Assembly: GCA_002763895.1 (NCBI GenBank)
Contig: NSLH01000001.1
Span: 124,001-188,000, forward strand
Reading direction: 5' to 3'
Length of the DNA stretch: 64,000 nucleotides
From: [Chlorobium] sp. 445
GTDB lineage: Bacteria > Bacteroidota > Chlorobiia > Chlorobiales > Thermochlorobacteraceae
The position numbers and the translations under genes were made by a program. The notes below the pieces were generated by a model that saw only the letters and a program-made list of their open reading frames with translations, made no database searches and was not told the origin of the DNA. Shown here piece after piece: positions 18,847-29,020 of the stretch (its first letter is position 1; the number at the start of each line of letters is the position of its first letter).

Positions 18847-20262
18847 ATGACAGAAGAACTGATTGCGTCGCCACGTGTTCAGACGGGCGGAAATCGCGTC
18901 CTCATTCTAGGTGGCGGACTGGCTGGTCTGGCTGCCGCTAAGCGTTTAGTCGATAAAGGCTTTCAAGTTGAACTGCTTGAAAAACGCAACATTTTGGGCG
19001 GTAAAGTCTCCTCGTGGAAAGATGCCGAAGGCGATTGGATTGAGACGGGGCTGCACTGTTTCTTCGGCGCATATAAAGAAATCTACGAGTTGATGAAAGA
19101 ACTTGGCACCTACCAGCATATTCTCTGGAAAAAACATGAACTGACCTACACGCTCTCTAAAGGTGAGCGATTTGTATTTCGAACATGGAAATTGCCCAGC
19201 CCCTTCCACTTAATTCCCGCTGTAACGAGCAATCATTACTTCACACTCGGTGAGATGATCACCTTTACCAAAATGCTAATGCCTATTCTCTTCGGCACTG
19301 AAAAATATTATGCGGAACAAGACAAGATGACATATGAGCAATGGCATCAAAAGCAAGGCGTCAGCAAAAGGCTCCTAAAGAAAATGTTTGTGCCAATGTC
19401 GCTTGCACTAAAATTCTTGCCGCCCGAAGATATTTCCGCCAAAATCGTCATTGATGTCGCCGGCGAATTTTTGCGCGTCCCTAAAGCCTCAATGATGGGC
19501 TTTCTAAAAGGCTCACCAGAAGAGTATCTGATTGCGCCGCTGGCTGATTACATCCGCAAGAAAGGCGGCAAAATTCATACAGATGCGAAGGTGGTGTCGT
19601 TACGCTATGACGGTGAAAAAATTTCAGGTGTGCAGATGGCAACAGGTGAAACGCTCCAAGCGGATTATTACCTCACCGCCTTGCCCGTGCATAACCTCAA
19701 AAAGGTCTTGCCTGAAGCGCTCAAAGCAAAATATCAATTCTTCCGCAACATTGATGAGTTTCAAGGCGTGCCGGTCATTACCGTGCAAATCTGGTACGAT
19801 AAGCAAATTAGCTACATCGATAACATCATGTTCTCTCCCGATGGTGTCATTCCCTTCTACGCCGATATGGGCAACACCACGCCTGACTACGCCACACTGC
19901 GCGGCTTGACACATCAAGGCAAATCGCGCTTTGAGTTTGGGGTAGCGCCAGCCAAGCATTTTATGCATCTGTCTGACGAAGAAATTATCGCTAAGGTCGA
20001 TGAAAGTGTGCGTGATATTTTCCCCGAGACCTCAAAAGGCGCAAAGATTCTCAAGCATACCATCGTGCGCATTCCGCAGTCTGTCTATGCCGCTGTCCCC
20101 GGTATGGATGCCAAGCGACCGACACAAAAAACACCCGTAAGAAATCTTTTCCTCTCAGGCGGATACACGCGTAACCGTTTCTATGATTCCATGGAGGGCG
20201 CTGTGGAAACCGGAAATAAAGCCGCACGCGAAATTATGGTGGCACACGGCATTCCTGTCTAA
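18847..20262 (+). CDS. crtP: 15-cis-phytoene desaturase, plant/cyanobacterial type
   Basis: 471 residues. FAD-binding site GGGLAGLAAAKRL near residue 20, then the family lines ETGLHCFFGAY, LPPEDISAKIV, QGVPVITVQIWYD, FYADMGNT and the C-terminal SGGYTRNRFYDSMEGAVETG. These match CrtP-type phytoene desaturase, which introduces trans double bonds into phytoene on the way to zeta-carotene. CrtQ (zeta-carotene desaturase) is a close homologue and cannot be fully excluded, but the QGVPVI and YADMGNT lines fit CrtP better. This poly-cis pathway is known in plants, cyanobacteria and Chlorobi. RBS GAAAGGA lies about 12 bp upstream. Confidence 0.85.
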   Translation: MTEELIASPRVQTGGNRVLILGGGLAGLAAAKRLVDKGFQVELLEKRNILGGKVSSWKDAEGDWIETGLHCFFGAYKEIYELMKELGTYQHILWKKHELTYTLSKGERFVFRTWKLPSPFHLIPAVTSNHYFTLGEMITFTKMLMPILFGTEKYYAEQDKMTYEQWHQKQGVSKRLLKKMFVPMSLALKFLPPEDISAKIVIDVAGEFLRVPKASMMGFLKGSPEEYLIAPLADYIRKKGGKIHTDAKVVSLRYDGEKISGVQMATGETLQADYYLTALPVHNLKKVLPEALKAKYQFFRNIDEFQGVPVITVQIWYDKQISYIDNIMFSPDGVIPFYADMGNTTPDYATLRGLTHQGKSRFEFGVAPAKHFMHLSDEEIIAKVDESVRDIFPETSKGAKILKHTIVRIPQSVYAAVPGMDAKRPTQKTPVRNLFLSGGYTRNRFYDSMEGAVETGNKAAREIMVAHGIPV

Positions 20263-20284
20263 GTCTGCTAAACCTAAGAGCAAC

Positions 20285-20310
20285 AAGCCCTCTTCAGCAA
20301 GAGGGCTTTT
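20285..20310. terminator. Bidirectional intrinsic terminator between crtP and the TerC gene
   Basis: Perfect 10-bp stem AAGCCCTCTT/AAGAGGGCTT with a CAGC loop, followed by TTTT-type tails on both strands. It lies between convergent genes ending at 20262 and 20366 and should serve both. Confidence 0.9.
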
Positions 20311-20365
20311 GTATTTGAAGACGCTCTGTCGGAAAGCAAGGGCTGGGAAAGGTGGAAACAAGGGC

Positions 20366-21349
20366 TTAGCTTTTATTAACAGGCATAATGTCCTGAGAAT
20401 GTTCATCAATTATTTCTGATTCTGGAGGGGCTTCTGGCTTAGGCGCAGGTTTGATAAGCAGCGACGCTGTAACTGAAAGTGCTAAGATGCTGGCTACCAC
20501 CGCAAGCGAAATCGGCGACGGAATCTTCCAAGCGTCGTTGATACCCACGGCAACCATCTTCACCCCAACAAACATCAGAATGAACGCTAAACCATATTTG
20601 AGATAAGTAAACCGATCAATAATATCAGCCAAGAGAAAATACATGGAGCGCAAACCCATGATAGCAAAAATGTTGGAGGTGAAAACGATAAAAGGATCGG
20701 GACTGACCGCAAGCACCGCAGGAATAGAATCTACAGCAAAAATAAGGTCTGTAATTTCAATCACGACAAGCACTAAAAACATAGGAGTCGCCATGCGCTG
20801 ACCATTTTCAATGGTGAAAAACTTCTGACCATCGTAGTTGCGCGAAATTGAGAAAAAGCGCTTGACAAGGCGCACCCCTAAGTTCTCAGCAAAATCTGCT
20901 TCTTCTTGTTCATTCTCAAAGAAAAATTTGAGCCCAGTGTAAATCAGAAATCCACCGAAGACGTAGGTAATCCAGTGGAATTTGTTGATAAGCGCAACGC
21001 CTGCAAAGATAAAAATTGCCCGCATCACAATCGCGCCGAGAACACCCCAAAAGAGCACCCGATGCTGATACTTATCTTCTACCTTGAAGAAGCGGAAGAC
21101 CAAGACAAAAACAAAAAGATTATCGACCGAAAGTGATTGCTCAATAAGATACGCTGTAATAAAATCTGTGCCTTTGGTAGCGCCGTAGATATACCAGACG
21201 GCACCAGCGAAGCCAAAAGCTAACGATACCCAGAGGCAGACCCAGCCAAGTGCAGCGCGGGGCGTAACACGGTGTGCTGTGCGGTTAAGCACCCCTAAGT
21301 CAAGTGCAAGAACAGCGGTAACGACTGCAAAAAAGCGATCCACATCCAA
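20366..21349 (-). CDS. TerC/Alx-family membrane protein
   Basis: 327 residues with about eight membrane helices. Signature lines are LIEQSLSVDNLFVFVLVFRFF, VLFWGVLGAIVMRAIFI and EITDLIFAVDSIPAVLA. The acidic residues in SVDN and FAVDSIPA line the presumed ion path. TerC/Alx proteins are linked to manganese homeostasis and metallation of exported proteins, and to tellurite resistance. The C-terminus is Pro/Glu-rich. Only 54 bp separate it from... the fabL stop lies at 21404 upstream on the same strand; no yybP-ykoY riboswitch fits there. Family is firm, substrate is inference. Confidence 0.9.
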   Translation of the reverse strand: MDVDRFFAVVTAVLALDLGVLNRTAHRVTPRAALGWVCLWVSLAFGFAGAVWYIYGATKGTDFITAYLIEQSLSVDNLFVFVLVFRFFKVEDKYQHRVLFWGVLGAIVMRAIFIFAGVALINKFHWITYVFGGFLIYTGLKFFFENEQEEADFAENLGVRLVKRFFSISRNYDGQKFFTIENGQRMATPMFLVLVVIEITDLIFAVDSIPAVLAVSPDPFIVFTSNIFAIMGLRSMYFLLADIIDRFTYLKYGLAFILMFVGVKMVAVGINDAWKIPSPISLAVVASILALSVTASLLIKPAPKPEAPPESEIIDEHSQDIMPVNKS

Positions 21350-21403
21350 GGCGATTCTTCAAAAAACATCAGGAAAAAGAATTTTAGATTGTAATGATGA
21401 AAA

Positions 21404-22159
21404 TTACTCTGTTAGTGTATAGCCGCCATCGGCGAGAATGGTTTGTCCATGTATCCAGCGTGAGTCATCCGTACAAAGAAACGCAATGATGTCAGCAATG
21501 TCCTTCGCTGTGCCAAGCCGACCAAGCGGTGTACGCGCAACCCATTGGGCACGTCGCACTTCAGCATTCTTAAAATCATCCAGTGCGTCCGTGTCAATCG
21601 GACCGCCAGAGACAGCATTAACACGAATGTTTTTCGGACCAAGTTCGACAGCAAGATAGCGAATCAATGTCTCAATTCCTGCTTTAGCTGTGCCAATTGC
21701 AGCATAGCCCTCTAAGCAACGAAAATTGCCGATGCTAGAGACTGCAACAATCACACCACCCTTATCACCAAAAAGTTTAGCTGCTTCTTGTGCACCTAGG
21801 AGCAGGGCTTTGGGACCCGTAGCCATCGACAAATCAAACCCGTTTGGACCAATGCGTGTAACAGGACCGAACACACCTTTTGCAGCATTGCTGACAAAAA
21901 TGTTCAAACGCTGGAAATGGGCTTGTGTCTCAGCAAAAAGTCGTTTGAGCTCGTCGTGGCGCGAAGTGTCAGCTTGCACAGCAATCGCATCTTGTCCCAT
22001 GGCGTTGATTTCAGCCACAGTGCGTTCGGCTTCTGCACGATTCTTTAAGTAACCGACAACAATATGGCTGCCCAGCTCAGCTAGCCTGAGTGCTGTAGCT
22101 TTACCAATGCCACGCGAAGCCCCTGTAATCAGAGCAACGTGATTCTCTAAAGGTTTCAT
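21404..22159 (-). CDS. fabL: Enoyl-ACP reductase III (FabL-type short-chain dehydrogenase)
   Basis: 251 residues, a classical SDR with cofactor motif TGASRGIG near residue 12-20. The catalytic tyrosine-lysine pair is Y152...K159 (YAAIGTAK), the wider YX6K spacing of enoyl reductases rather than the YX3K of ordinary SDRs. VNAVSGGPIDTDAL and RYLAVELGPKNIRVN closely resemble Bacillus FabL, which reduces enoyl-ACP with NADPH in fatty acid synthesis. It is probably co-transcribed with the TerC gene downstream (54 bp). Confidence 0.85.
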   Translation of the reverse strand: MKPLENHVALITGASRGIGKATALRLAELGSHIVVGYLKNRAEAERTVAEINAMGQDAIAVQADTSRHDELKRLFAETQAHFQRLNIFVSNAAKGVFGPVTRIGPNGFDLSMATGPKALLLGAQEAAKLFGDKGGVIVAVSSIGNFRCLEGYAAIGTAKAGIETLIRYLAVELGPKNIRVNAVSGGPIDTDALDDFKNAEVRRAQWVARTPLGRLGTAKDIADIIAFLCTDDSRWIHGQTILADGGYTLTE

Positions 22160-22237
22160 TTAGACTTTAGACTAACATGAAGCAAACTATAAAGTTATCT
22201 TGAAAAACGTATGCAAAGCAAGCAATAAAATCAGCAG

Positions 22238-24963
22238 CTACTTCGACTCTAAGAACTCAAAAACGCGTCGCAGTAACTCATCGGTATCATAGGGTTTCAT
22301 AATCACATCTTTGACGCCTTGACTGCGCAATCTCTGCAATACTTCATCTTCTGCATAGCCTGTCAGAATAATCACAGGGGGAAAATTGGGATACTTCGAG
22401 AGCGCTTCATAGACATGCTCACCACTCATGTTCGGCATGTTCATGTCGAGCAGCACAATATCAATGTGAGGATAGTGCTTTTGAAATTTGGCAAGACCAT
22501 CTTCACCATCAATTGCACTGATGACATTGAAGTTCGACTCCATGAAAAGATCTCCAAGCAAATTGCGCAGTAGGTCCTCATCTTCAATAATGAGAACAGT
22601 GTATTTTTTATTCATCAAGGTCGTTAATGGTTGAATATCTGTACTGGTCTGGTCAAGGGTTTCAAGGTTAGTGTCTGGTGGAAAGTAGAGGTGAAATGTC
22701 GTGCCTTTGTCAGCTGAAGTTTCAAATTCTACAGCGCCATGATGACTTTTGACGGCACCAAAAACCATGGCAAGTCCTAAGCCTGTGCCTTTACTGACTG
22801 CTTTTGTTGTAAAGAAAGGTTCAAAAATACGCGAGTGAATCTCAGGTGGAATACCTGTGCCATTATCTGAAACTGAAACGCGCACGTAGGTCTGATTGGG
22901 GGCAAGTTCAAGCGCTTTGAGCTTCTCTTCAGGTAGCGATATATGCTCTGCTCGAATACTAATCACGCCTTTGTGTCCCTCTTTTAATTTTGGAGCGATA
23001 GCGTCAGCGGCATTGACCAAGAGGTTAAGAAAAACCTGCTCAATCTGGTTAGGGTCACCGACAATGCGCGGTAGCTGTGGCGCAATGTTCAAATTAAGAC
23101 GAATGCGTCGGTCAATCGATTGTGAGAAAATATCCAGCACCGTGCGAATCGCTGCGCTAACATCAAAAGCGATAGATTGATATTTGCCCTTGCGTGCAAA
23201 GCCTAAAAGTTGCTGCACCAGTTTTGCTGCGCGATTGACAGAAGTTGCGATGCGTTGAAGCGGCACTGTAATTTGCTCATCACTGCCTTGCAGTCGCCGT
23301 TGCAGCAACTTGACATTACCCAAGATAGCAGCTAAGATGTTATTGAAGTCGTGTGCAACGCCGCTTGCCAGCACGCCTATGGCTTCCATTTTTTGTGACT
23401 GCCGCAAAGCTGCTTCTGTCTCTTGGAGTTTTTCTGCTGCACGCTTGCGTTCTGTAATATCTTCGACAGTGGTAACCTTAAAACGCTTGCCATCTTTGCG
23501 TACTAATCGTCCAGCAGTGACATAAATATCAAGGAGTCGACCGTCCTTGCGCTTCAATCGCCACTCGCCTGAAGAATTCGGATCACCAGCAATAAAGGCT
23601 GAATGTGTTTTGCTGGCTTTGAGCTGATCTTCATTTGGAATGACCATGCTAAAGTGCTGACCCAGAAGTTCCTCTTTACTGTAACCGTAGGTATTGCAAT
23701 ACGCAGGGTTGACCATCACATAGCGCCCTTCCTCATCGGTTACGCAAATACCAATCGCCGCAGTGTTGATAACTGATTCAAGAAGATCCTTGTGCTCTTG
23801 AAGGGAGTCTTCAAGACTTTTCATTGCGGTGATATCTTGAACGGTTACAATTTCGTAAAGTAATTGCCCTGCGTTATCGTAAATAGGCATTGAAGAAACT
23901 TTAATCCACAATGGACTCCCATCTTTGCGTCGACAACGCAAAGCTAAGTCATGAGCACGACGCTCGTCGGAGCGTATTTCATGCATCACAGGTTGACCAA
24001 GATCGGTATCTTCAGGCTTTACGATGTCTTTGAAGCTAAGTTCAGCAAGGTCGGCTGTGCTGTATCCAAAAAGACGTGCAAAAGCGGTATTGACCTGCAG
24101 CAAAGTGCCTTGCGGTGAGAGAATGGCAATTCCAACAGGTGCATGTTCTATGAGCGAACGAAACCGCGCCTCACTTTCTTGTAAAGCACGTTCAGCGGCT
24201 TTGAGGTCGGTAATATCTCTGACAAAACCAAAAAGTTTATACACTTTACCGTTGCTATCGCGCAAGGCGTAACTAATGCAGCTATGGATAGCTGTCTGGT
24301 TGCCAAGTTGTACGACCAGTTCGTGCTGGTAGCTTTTGCCCGTTTTAAGAGCTTCTGAGACTGAAGCCTGAAGTGCAGCGGCACTTTCTGGAGTGTAGAA
24401 GGAAAGAAGTGTCTCGTAGTCAGGTTCGGTAGCATTTGGCGGCAAATTGTATAGCTTAAATAACCCAGGCGACCATGAAATCTTGCCAGTATCAACATCA
24501 TACTCCCATGTTTCTACTTGAGAAAATCGTTGCATTTCAGCCATGGGGGAGACATGTAGCCATGGAAAAGTAGATGCAGATTCTGGAAGAACTTCAAAAA
24601 CTTTTAGCGTGTAGAGTTTCCAGCGCTCTTGAGGGAGCTTAGTTTGACTTTTACAAGGCAGCGCGTACCAGATTTTGTCAAGAAAGCGACTTGAAACTCC
24701 AAGGGTGTAGTGTTCAAATTATGAAGAGAGAGATGACGCGCTGCTGGATTTTCCCAGAGAGACAGTTCAAAGGCGGTTTTGCCTAAGAGTTCTTCTTGAG
24801 AATACTCTGAAAATTTCAGAAAAGCTTCATTTGCGGCAAGAATTTCACCTGTCTTGAAGTCACAGATGAGCATTGGCACAGGGCTGGCTTGAAAGACAGC
24901 GTTGAGCAAGCTCTGAATGTGTGTTTTTGAGGTAGCGTGCTCTTTACTTCTATGAAAGGTCAT
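22238..24963 (-). CDS. Hybrid sensor histidine kinase with four PAS domains, frameshifted
   Basis: The main open frame (22238-24544, 768 residues) has three PAS/PAC units, HisKA with ASGVAHDFNNILAAI, HATPase (NAADAI, DNGTGIP, GTGLGLAMV) and a C-terminal receiver with LLDMNMPNMSG and KPYD. A separate frame just upstream (ATG 24963) encodes a PAS start (FQASPVPMLICDFKTGEI, NEAFLKFSEYSQEEL). Reading the A4 run (T4 at 24649-24652 on the plus strand) as A5 joins them through QERWKLYTLKVFEV into a kinase of ~908 residues with four PAS domains. If the shift is real, translation could restart at ATG 24544. No membrane helices. Confidence 0.85.
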
Positions 24964-25189
24964 AGGTGACTTCTTGAGATTAATTGTGTTTTGATAATTT
25001 GATGTTAAGCAAAATGTCAAGCAAAAAAGTTGATAAGGTGAAAGCTAAAATGAACAAGATGACAAGCAGGAATGCTGCAAATATTGAAAGACAAAAGTTA
25101 CGTGTCAAATACAGTTTATTAATTTCTGTAATTTGTGATGTGCATCACAAGCGAAAACGCAGTAAGGTCTGAGCTCAAACGGTATCGAT

Positions 25190-26641
25190 ATGGCGGCTTT
25201 AAATCGCTTTCCGCTTATCTATGAAGTAAATACACGCGTGTGGTTAAGGGAACTTTCGCTCAAAGCAGGTCGGGCGCTAACGCTTGCCGATATTCCTGAA
25301 GCAGAGTTTTGTAAGTGGAGAGAGTTAAAAGTGGATATTGTGTGGTTAATGGGGGTCTGGGAAGAGAGTGCAGCGGCGCGCCAGATTGCACAGACGCACC
25401 AAGGGCTATGGCAAGAGTATCAGCGTGCGCTGCCCGATGTGGAACTGAGCGATGTAGGGGCGTCACCATTTGCGGTAAAAAGTTACAGCGTGGCACAAGC
25501 CTTAGGAGGTGAGTCAGCGCTTTTTAAGTTTCGGCACAGGCTCAATGAAAAAGGCATGCGTTTGCTCCTTGACTTTGTGCCGAACCACATGGCGCGCGAT
25601 TGCAAGTGGCTAAATGTGCATCCCGATTATTTTGTAGCTGTGCCGCCACATATGGTAAAGCATCTGTCTGATGGCGTTGTGCAACACAATGGCACCTATT
25701 TTGCGTGTGGCAAAGACCCCTATTTCCCAGCGTGGACTGATACGGTGCAACTCAACTACGCAAACTCTGCACTGCATGTTGCCATGCAAGAGACGCTGCG
25801 GCAAATTGCAAAGCTTTGTGATGGGGTGCGCTGCGATATGGCAATGCTCATTTTGAAGGATGTCTTCAATCGTACATGGGGAGAGTTTGGTCTGGAGATG
25901 AAAGAAGAATTTTGGAAGAAAACGATTGATGACCTCAAAAGTCAGTTCCCGAACTTTCTCTTTATCGCAGAAGCGTATTGGGACTTAGAGTGGACGCTGC
26001 AGCAGCAAGGGTTTAACTTTGTCTATGACAAGCGCCTCTATGATCGCCTCAGAGATCAAGATGTTTCGGGTGTCAAGGCGCATTTGTATGGCGATGTGCT
26101 CTATCAACAAAAGTTGATTCGGTTTATTGAAAATCATGATGAAGCGCGAGCGGCGGCGACATTTGGGGCAAATCATCGTGTGGCGGCGCTGATTACACAC
26201 ACGGCAATTGGTGCGCATCTATTGCATGAAGGCGAGCATGAAGGGCGACGCCTGAAAGTGCCTGTTCAATTGTTGCGACGAGCAGCAGAGGAGCCAGATA
26301 CTGAACTTGCAGATTTTTATCATCGTCTCTCACATGTCTGGAATAATGCCGCAGTAACGAATGGTGACTTCCGAATGCTTGAAGGCTACAGTAGCCACAA
26401 TATCATTGCCTTCGAGCGCCAGAGTGGTGGGCATACGGGACACATTTTAGTCTTTGCAAATCTCACGGCGTACCCACAAGAAAGTTATTATCCTTCACTG
26501 GCACTAAGTCATGTGCAGGATTATGAGCATATCGAGGTATTTGTAACTGACGCGCGCAAAAGTCCGCAGTTCGAGCTGTGGCTGGGCGGTTTCTCGGTAC
26601 GCTTGCGCCCGCATGAAGGCTTGGTGTTTGTAGTGCGCTAA
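25190..26641 (+). CDS. GH13-family alpha-amylase-like glycoside hydrolase
   Basis: 483 residues. All four GH13 regions are visible: DFVPNH (about 128-133), GVRCDMAML with nucleophile Asp 216, IAEAYW with acid/base Glu 261, and ENHDE with Asp 317. No signal peptide, so likely intracellular action on maltodextrins, glycogen or a related glucan. The N-terminus (FPLIYEVNTRVWLRELS) is characteristic of the GH13 alpha-amylase group. Exact specificity, hydrolysis or transfer, cannot be told from sequence alone. It stands alone and is divergent from the kinase gene. Confidence 0.88.
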   Translation: MAALNRFPLIYEVNTRVWLRELSLKAGRALTLADIPEAEFCKWRELKVDIVWLMGVWEESAAARQIAQTHQGLWQEYQRALPDVELSDVGASPFAVKSYSVAQALGGESALFKFRHRLNEKGMRLLLDFVPNHMARDCKWLNVHPDYFVAVPPHMVKHLSDGVVQHNGTYFACGKDPYFPAWTDTVQLNYANSALHVAMQETLRQIAKLCDGVRCDMAMLILKDVFNRTWGEFGLEMKEEFWKKTIDDLKSQFPNFLFIAEAYWDLEWTLQQQGFNFVYDKRLYDRLRDQDVSGVKAHLYGDVLYQQKLIRFIENHDEARAAATFGANHRVAALITHTAIGAHLLHEGEHEGRRLKVPVQLLRRAAEEPDTELADFYHRLSHVWNNAAVTNGDFRMLEGYSSHNIIAFERQSGGHTGHILVFANLTAYPQESYYPSLALSHVQDYEHIEVFVTDARKSPQFELWLGGFSVRLRPHEGLVFVVR

Positions 26642-26884
26642 ACGCTGAGCACGGTTGAGCACTGAGAGCTGGAGGGCAACTGCTGCATGGGCTGCATGGA
26701 TAGTACTAAAAGCCAAATGAACGCTTTGGACGCTTTGTATGCTAACGCTTTGAAAGCAAAGGACTTGCAGGTCTCTAATTTTTCGGCGCAATCGGCTGCG
26801 GATAAGAGAGAGATATGCTGCAAATTGCGCAGATTTGAAGAGCAAGAAATTGAACCTTTAGAAAACAGAGAAAGGAACAGCAGT

Positions 26885-28195
26885 ATGCTCACCAGAGACT
26901 TGCAAGCGCAACTTGGCAATGTCAAAATTCCTCGCGTCATCATTTATTCAGGTAAAGGAGGCACAGGTAAAACCACCGTTTCCTCAGCAACAGCAAGTGC
27001 GCTGGCGCGTCAAGGCAAGCGCGTCTTGATTATGTCAAGTGATCCTGCACACTCTATTTCTGATGTCTTCAATTTCAAAATCGGACGCTTTGAGCCTTGC
27101 GAAATTGAGCGCAATCTCTATGGCTTGGAAATTGATACGATTTATGAGCTCAAGAAAAATATGTCGGGCTTTCAAAAGTTTGTCTCCTCATCTTATCAAA
27201 GTCGTGGTGTAGATTCAGGTGTAGCATCCGAGCTAACCACGCAGCCCGGCTTAGACGAAATTTTTTCTCTGGCGCGCCTGCTCGATGAAGCGCTCTCGGG
27301 CAAGTGGGATGTGATTATTCTGGATACTTCACCGACCGGTAACACGCTTCGGCTGCTGGCTTACCCTGAAATTATTATTGGTGGCAACATGGGTAAGCAA
27401 TTCTTCAAACTCTACAAAAATATGGCGTCGCTGCAACGCTCGCTGGGCGCAACCAATCAGCCTGACCCTGAATTTTTCGAAGAGGTCAATATGCTCATGA
27501 AGCAGATGGATGACATCAACAAGTTCATTCTGCGCCCTGAAGTTACTTTCCGCCTCGTGCTCAATCCCGAAAAACTCTCGATTCTGGAAACCAAGCGCGC
27601 CTATACCTTCGTGCATCTCTACGGCATCAACATCGATGCAATTGTTGTCAACAAAGTTCTGCCCACTGTTAAAACGGTCGGTGAGTATTTTGAATTTTGG
27701 TCTGATTTACACCGCAAGTATCTTCTGGAAATAGATAACTCATTTTATCCGACGCCAATTTTCCGCTGCGAAATGCAACGCACAGAGCCAATTGGCTGCG
27801 ATATGCTAAACGACTTGAGTAAGCTTATTTTTGGCGAAAGATCGCCTGATGAGGTCTTCTACAGCGGCAAAAATTTCTGGATTGAAAGCAAAAAAGATGC
27901 GGTGCCAAACCTCAATCGTGAAATTCTGGCGATTCGCATTCCTTTCCTGAAAGATGCTGAAGAAGTCAAAGTCGTGCGAATGGGCACTGATTTAAGCGTA
28001 ACCATTGATCGCAATCACCGCGTGATTACACTGCCGCGTGTGCTCTATACGCTCGAGATGGAAAGCTTCGTGCGCGAAGGCGATGTGCTCAAAGTGCTCT
28101 TCAAAGAGCAGCCACCCGAAAAAGAGCCGATAGAGCTTAATGTCGATAAAGGCGTACTATCAAAACTTCGGGCGACACGCAAAATCGCTTCATAG
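26885..28195 (+). CDS. ArsA/Get3-family ATPase
   Basis: 436 residues from ATG 26885, which has RBS AAAGGA eight bases upstream; an in-frame start at 26687 adds a poor N-terminus. The deviant Walker A GKGGTGKTTVS (about 20-30), the line MSSDPAHSISDVF, switch DTSPTGNTLRLL and a C-terminal alpha-crystallin-like stretch (IRIPFLKDAEEVKVVRM) identify the anion-transporting ATPase family. In Chlorobi such ArsA homologues are multiple and are not linked to arsenite; no arsB or arsR is near. The C-terminal small-heat-shock-like beta domain suggests a chaperone or targeting role (inference). Confidence 0.88.
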   Translation: MLTRDLQAQLGNVKIPRVIIYSGKGGTGKTTVSSATASALARQGKRVLIMSSDPAHSISDVFNFKIGRFEPCEIERNLYGLEIDTIYELKKNMSGFQKFVSSSYQSRGVDSGVASELTTQPGLDEIFSLARLLDEALSGKWDVIILDTSPTGNTLRLLAYPEIIIGGNMGKQFFKLYKNMASLQRSLGATNQPDPEFFEEVNMLMKQMDDINKFILRPEVTFRLVLNPEKLSILETKRAYTFVHLYGINIDAIVVNKVLPTVKTVGEYFEFWSDLHRKYLLEIDNSFYPTPIFRCEMQRTEPIGCDMLNDLSKLIFGERSPDEVFYSGKNFWIESKKDAVPNLNREILAIRIPFLKDAEEVKVVRMGTDLSVTIDRNHRVITLPRVLYTLEMESFVREGDVLKVLFKEQPPEKEPIELNVDKGVLSKLRATRKIAS

Positions 28196-28273
28196 GCAAA
28201 ACGCACATGGCTAAAGACGCAACGGTCTGAGGACCGAAATCAAAAAGACAGAAAAGAAAGGAAGTCATAAAGC

Positions 28274-28903
28274 ATGAACGCTGTGGGTTCAACATCTTCG
28301 GTCGAGAAAATTGCAAAGGATTTGCAAAATAAAAATGGTCTGAACACGCATCATCGAACGCATCGGAAAATTGTCTATAAGCGGCTCGTGGTGCAAGCGA
28401 CATTTATTTTGATTCATGTGGCGCTAATCAAATTTGCGATTCCAAATGTGCTGTGGGCGGTGATTGGGCTTGCCTTTTGGGGCAGTCTGGTGTATGCTGC
28501 TTCGCGCAGCGGGCGTTGGATTTGCTCGACATTTTGCTGGTTAGGCGGCATTCAAGACCTGATGTTCCCTTTCGCTAAAAAGCGCGTGAGTTTTAATCCC
28601 AAAATCTCGCAATATGCCATGCTTGTTCTGCTCGTCATCTGGGTCCCGCTAGCGTGGCTCTTTCACAGCCAAGCCATGTGGGACATGAGCGAAAACCCAC
28701 TGCACAATCCTTTCAACAGCGATGAAAATCTGCTGGTACAAGGCGGGCACTTTCTCATTCTCACGATGGTCGGTCTCGGCGTAACTATCTTCGGCGCACG
28801 CGGCATGTGCCATTACTTCTGCCCCTTCGGCATTGTGGTACAATTCTTCAAAAACCGTAGACTCAAACGTCTCAACGCAGAGCGCATAAGCACTGCGCTA
28901 TAA
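28274..28903 (+). CDS. Small polytopic membrane protein with two CxxxC motifs (NapH/polyferredoxin-like core)
   Basis: 209 residues with four or five membrane helices. Two cysteine pairs, GRWICSTFCW and GMCHYFCPFG, match the membrane core of NapH/NosR/CcoG-like proteins, but the soluble ferredoxin domain with CxxCxxCxxxCP is absent. It may pass electrons at the membrane with an unknown partner. RBS AAAGGAAG is visible upstream. It follows the ArsA-like gene by 78 bp. Function unknown beyond the family resemblance. Confidence 0.7.
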   Translation: MNAVGSTSSVEKIAKDLQNKNGLNTHHRTHRKIVYKRLVVQATFILIHVALIKFAIPNVLWAVIGLAFWGSLVYAASRSGRWICSTFCWLGGIQDLMFPFAKKRVSFNPKISQYAMLVLLVIWVPLAWLFHSQAMWDMSENPLHNPFNSDENLLVQGGHFLILTMVGLGVTIFGARGMCHYFCPFGIVVQFFKNRRLKRLNAERISTAL

Positions 28904-29020
28904 AACCACGCACCAACATAGCCTAAGTGCAAAAGAGCCTGCACTAAGCGCCGTGAAGGTTCGCACATCTTTGCGTATTTTGCAGCGCAATCAATCAAGA
29001 CTATCAACTTAGCACAAACA

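Noticed and set aside
20366-21403. Manganese (yybP-ykoY) riboswitch before the TerC gene
   Set aside because: Only 54 bp separate it from fabL and no such fold is present.
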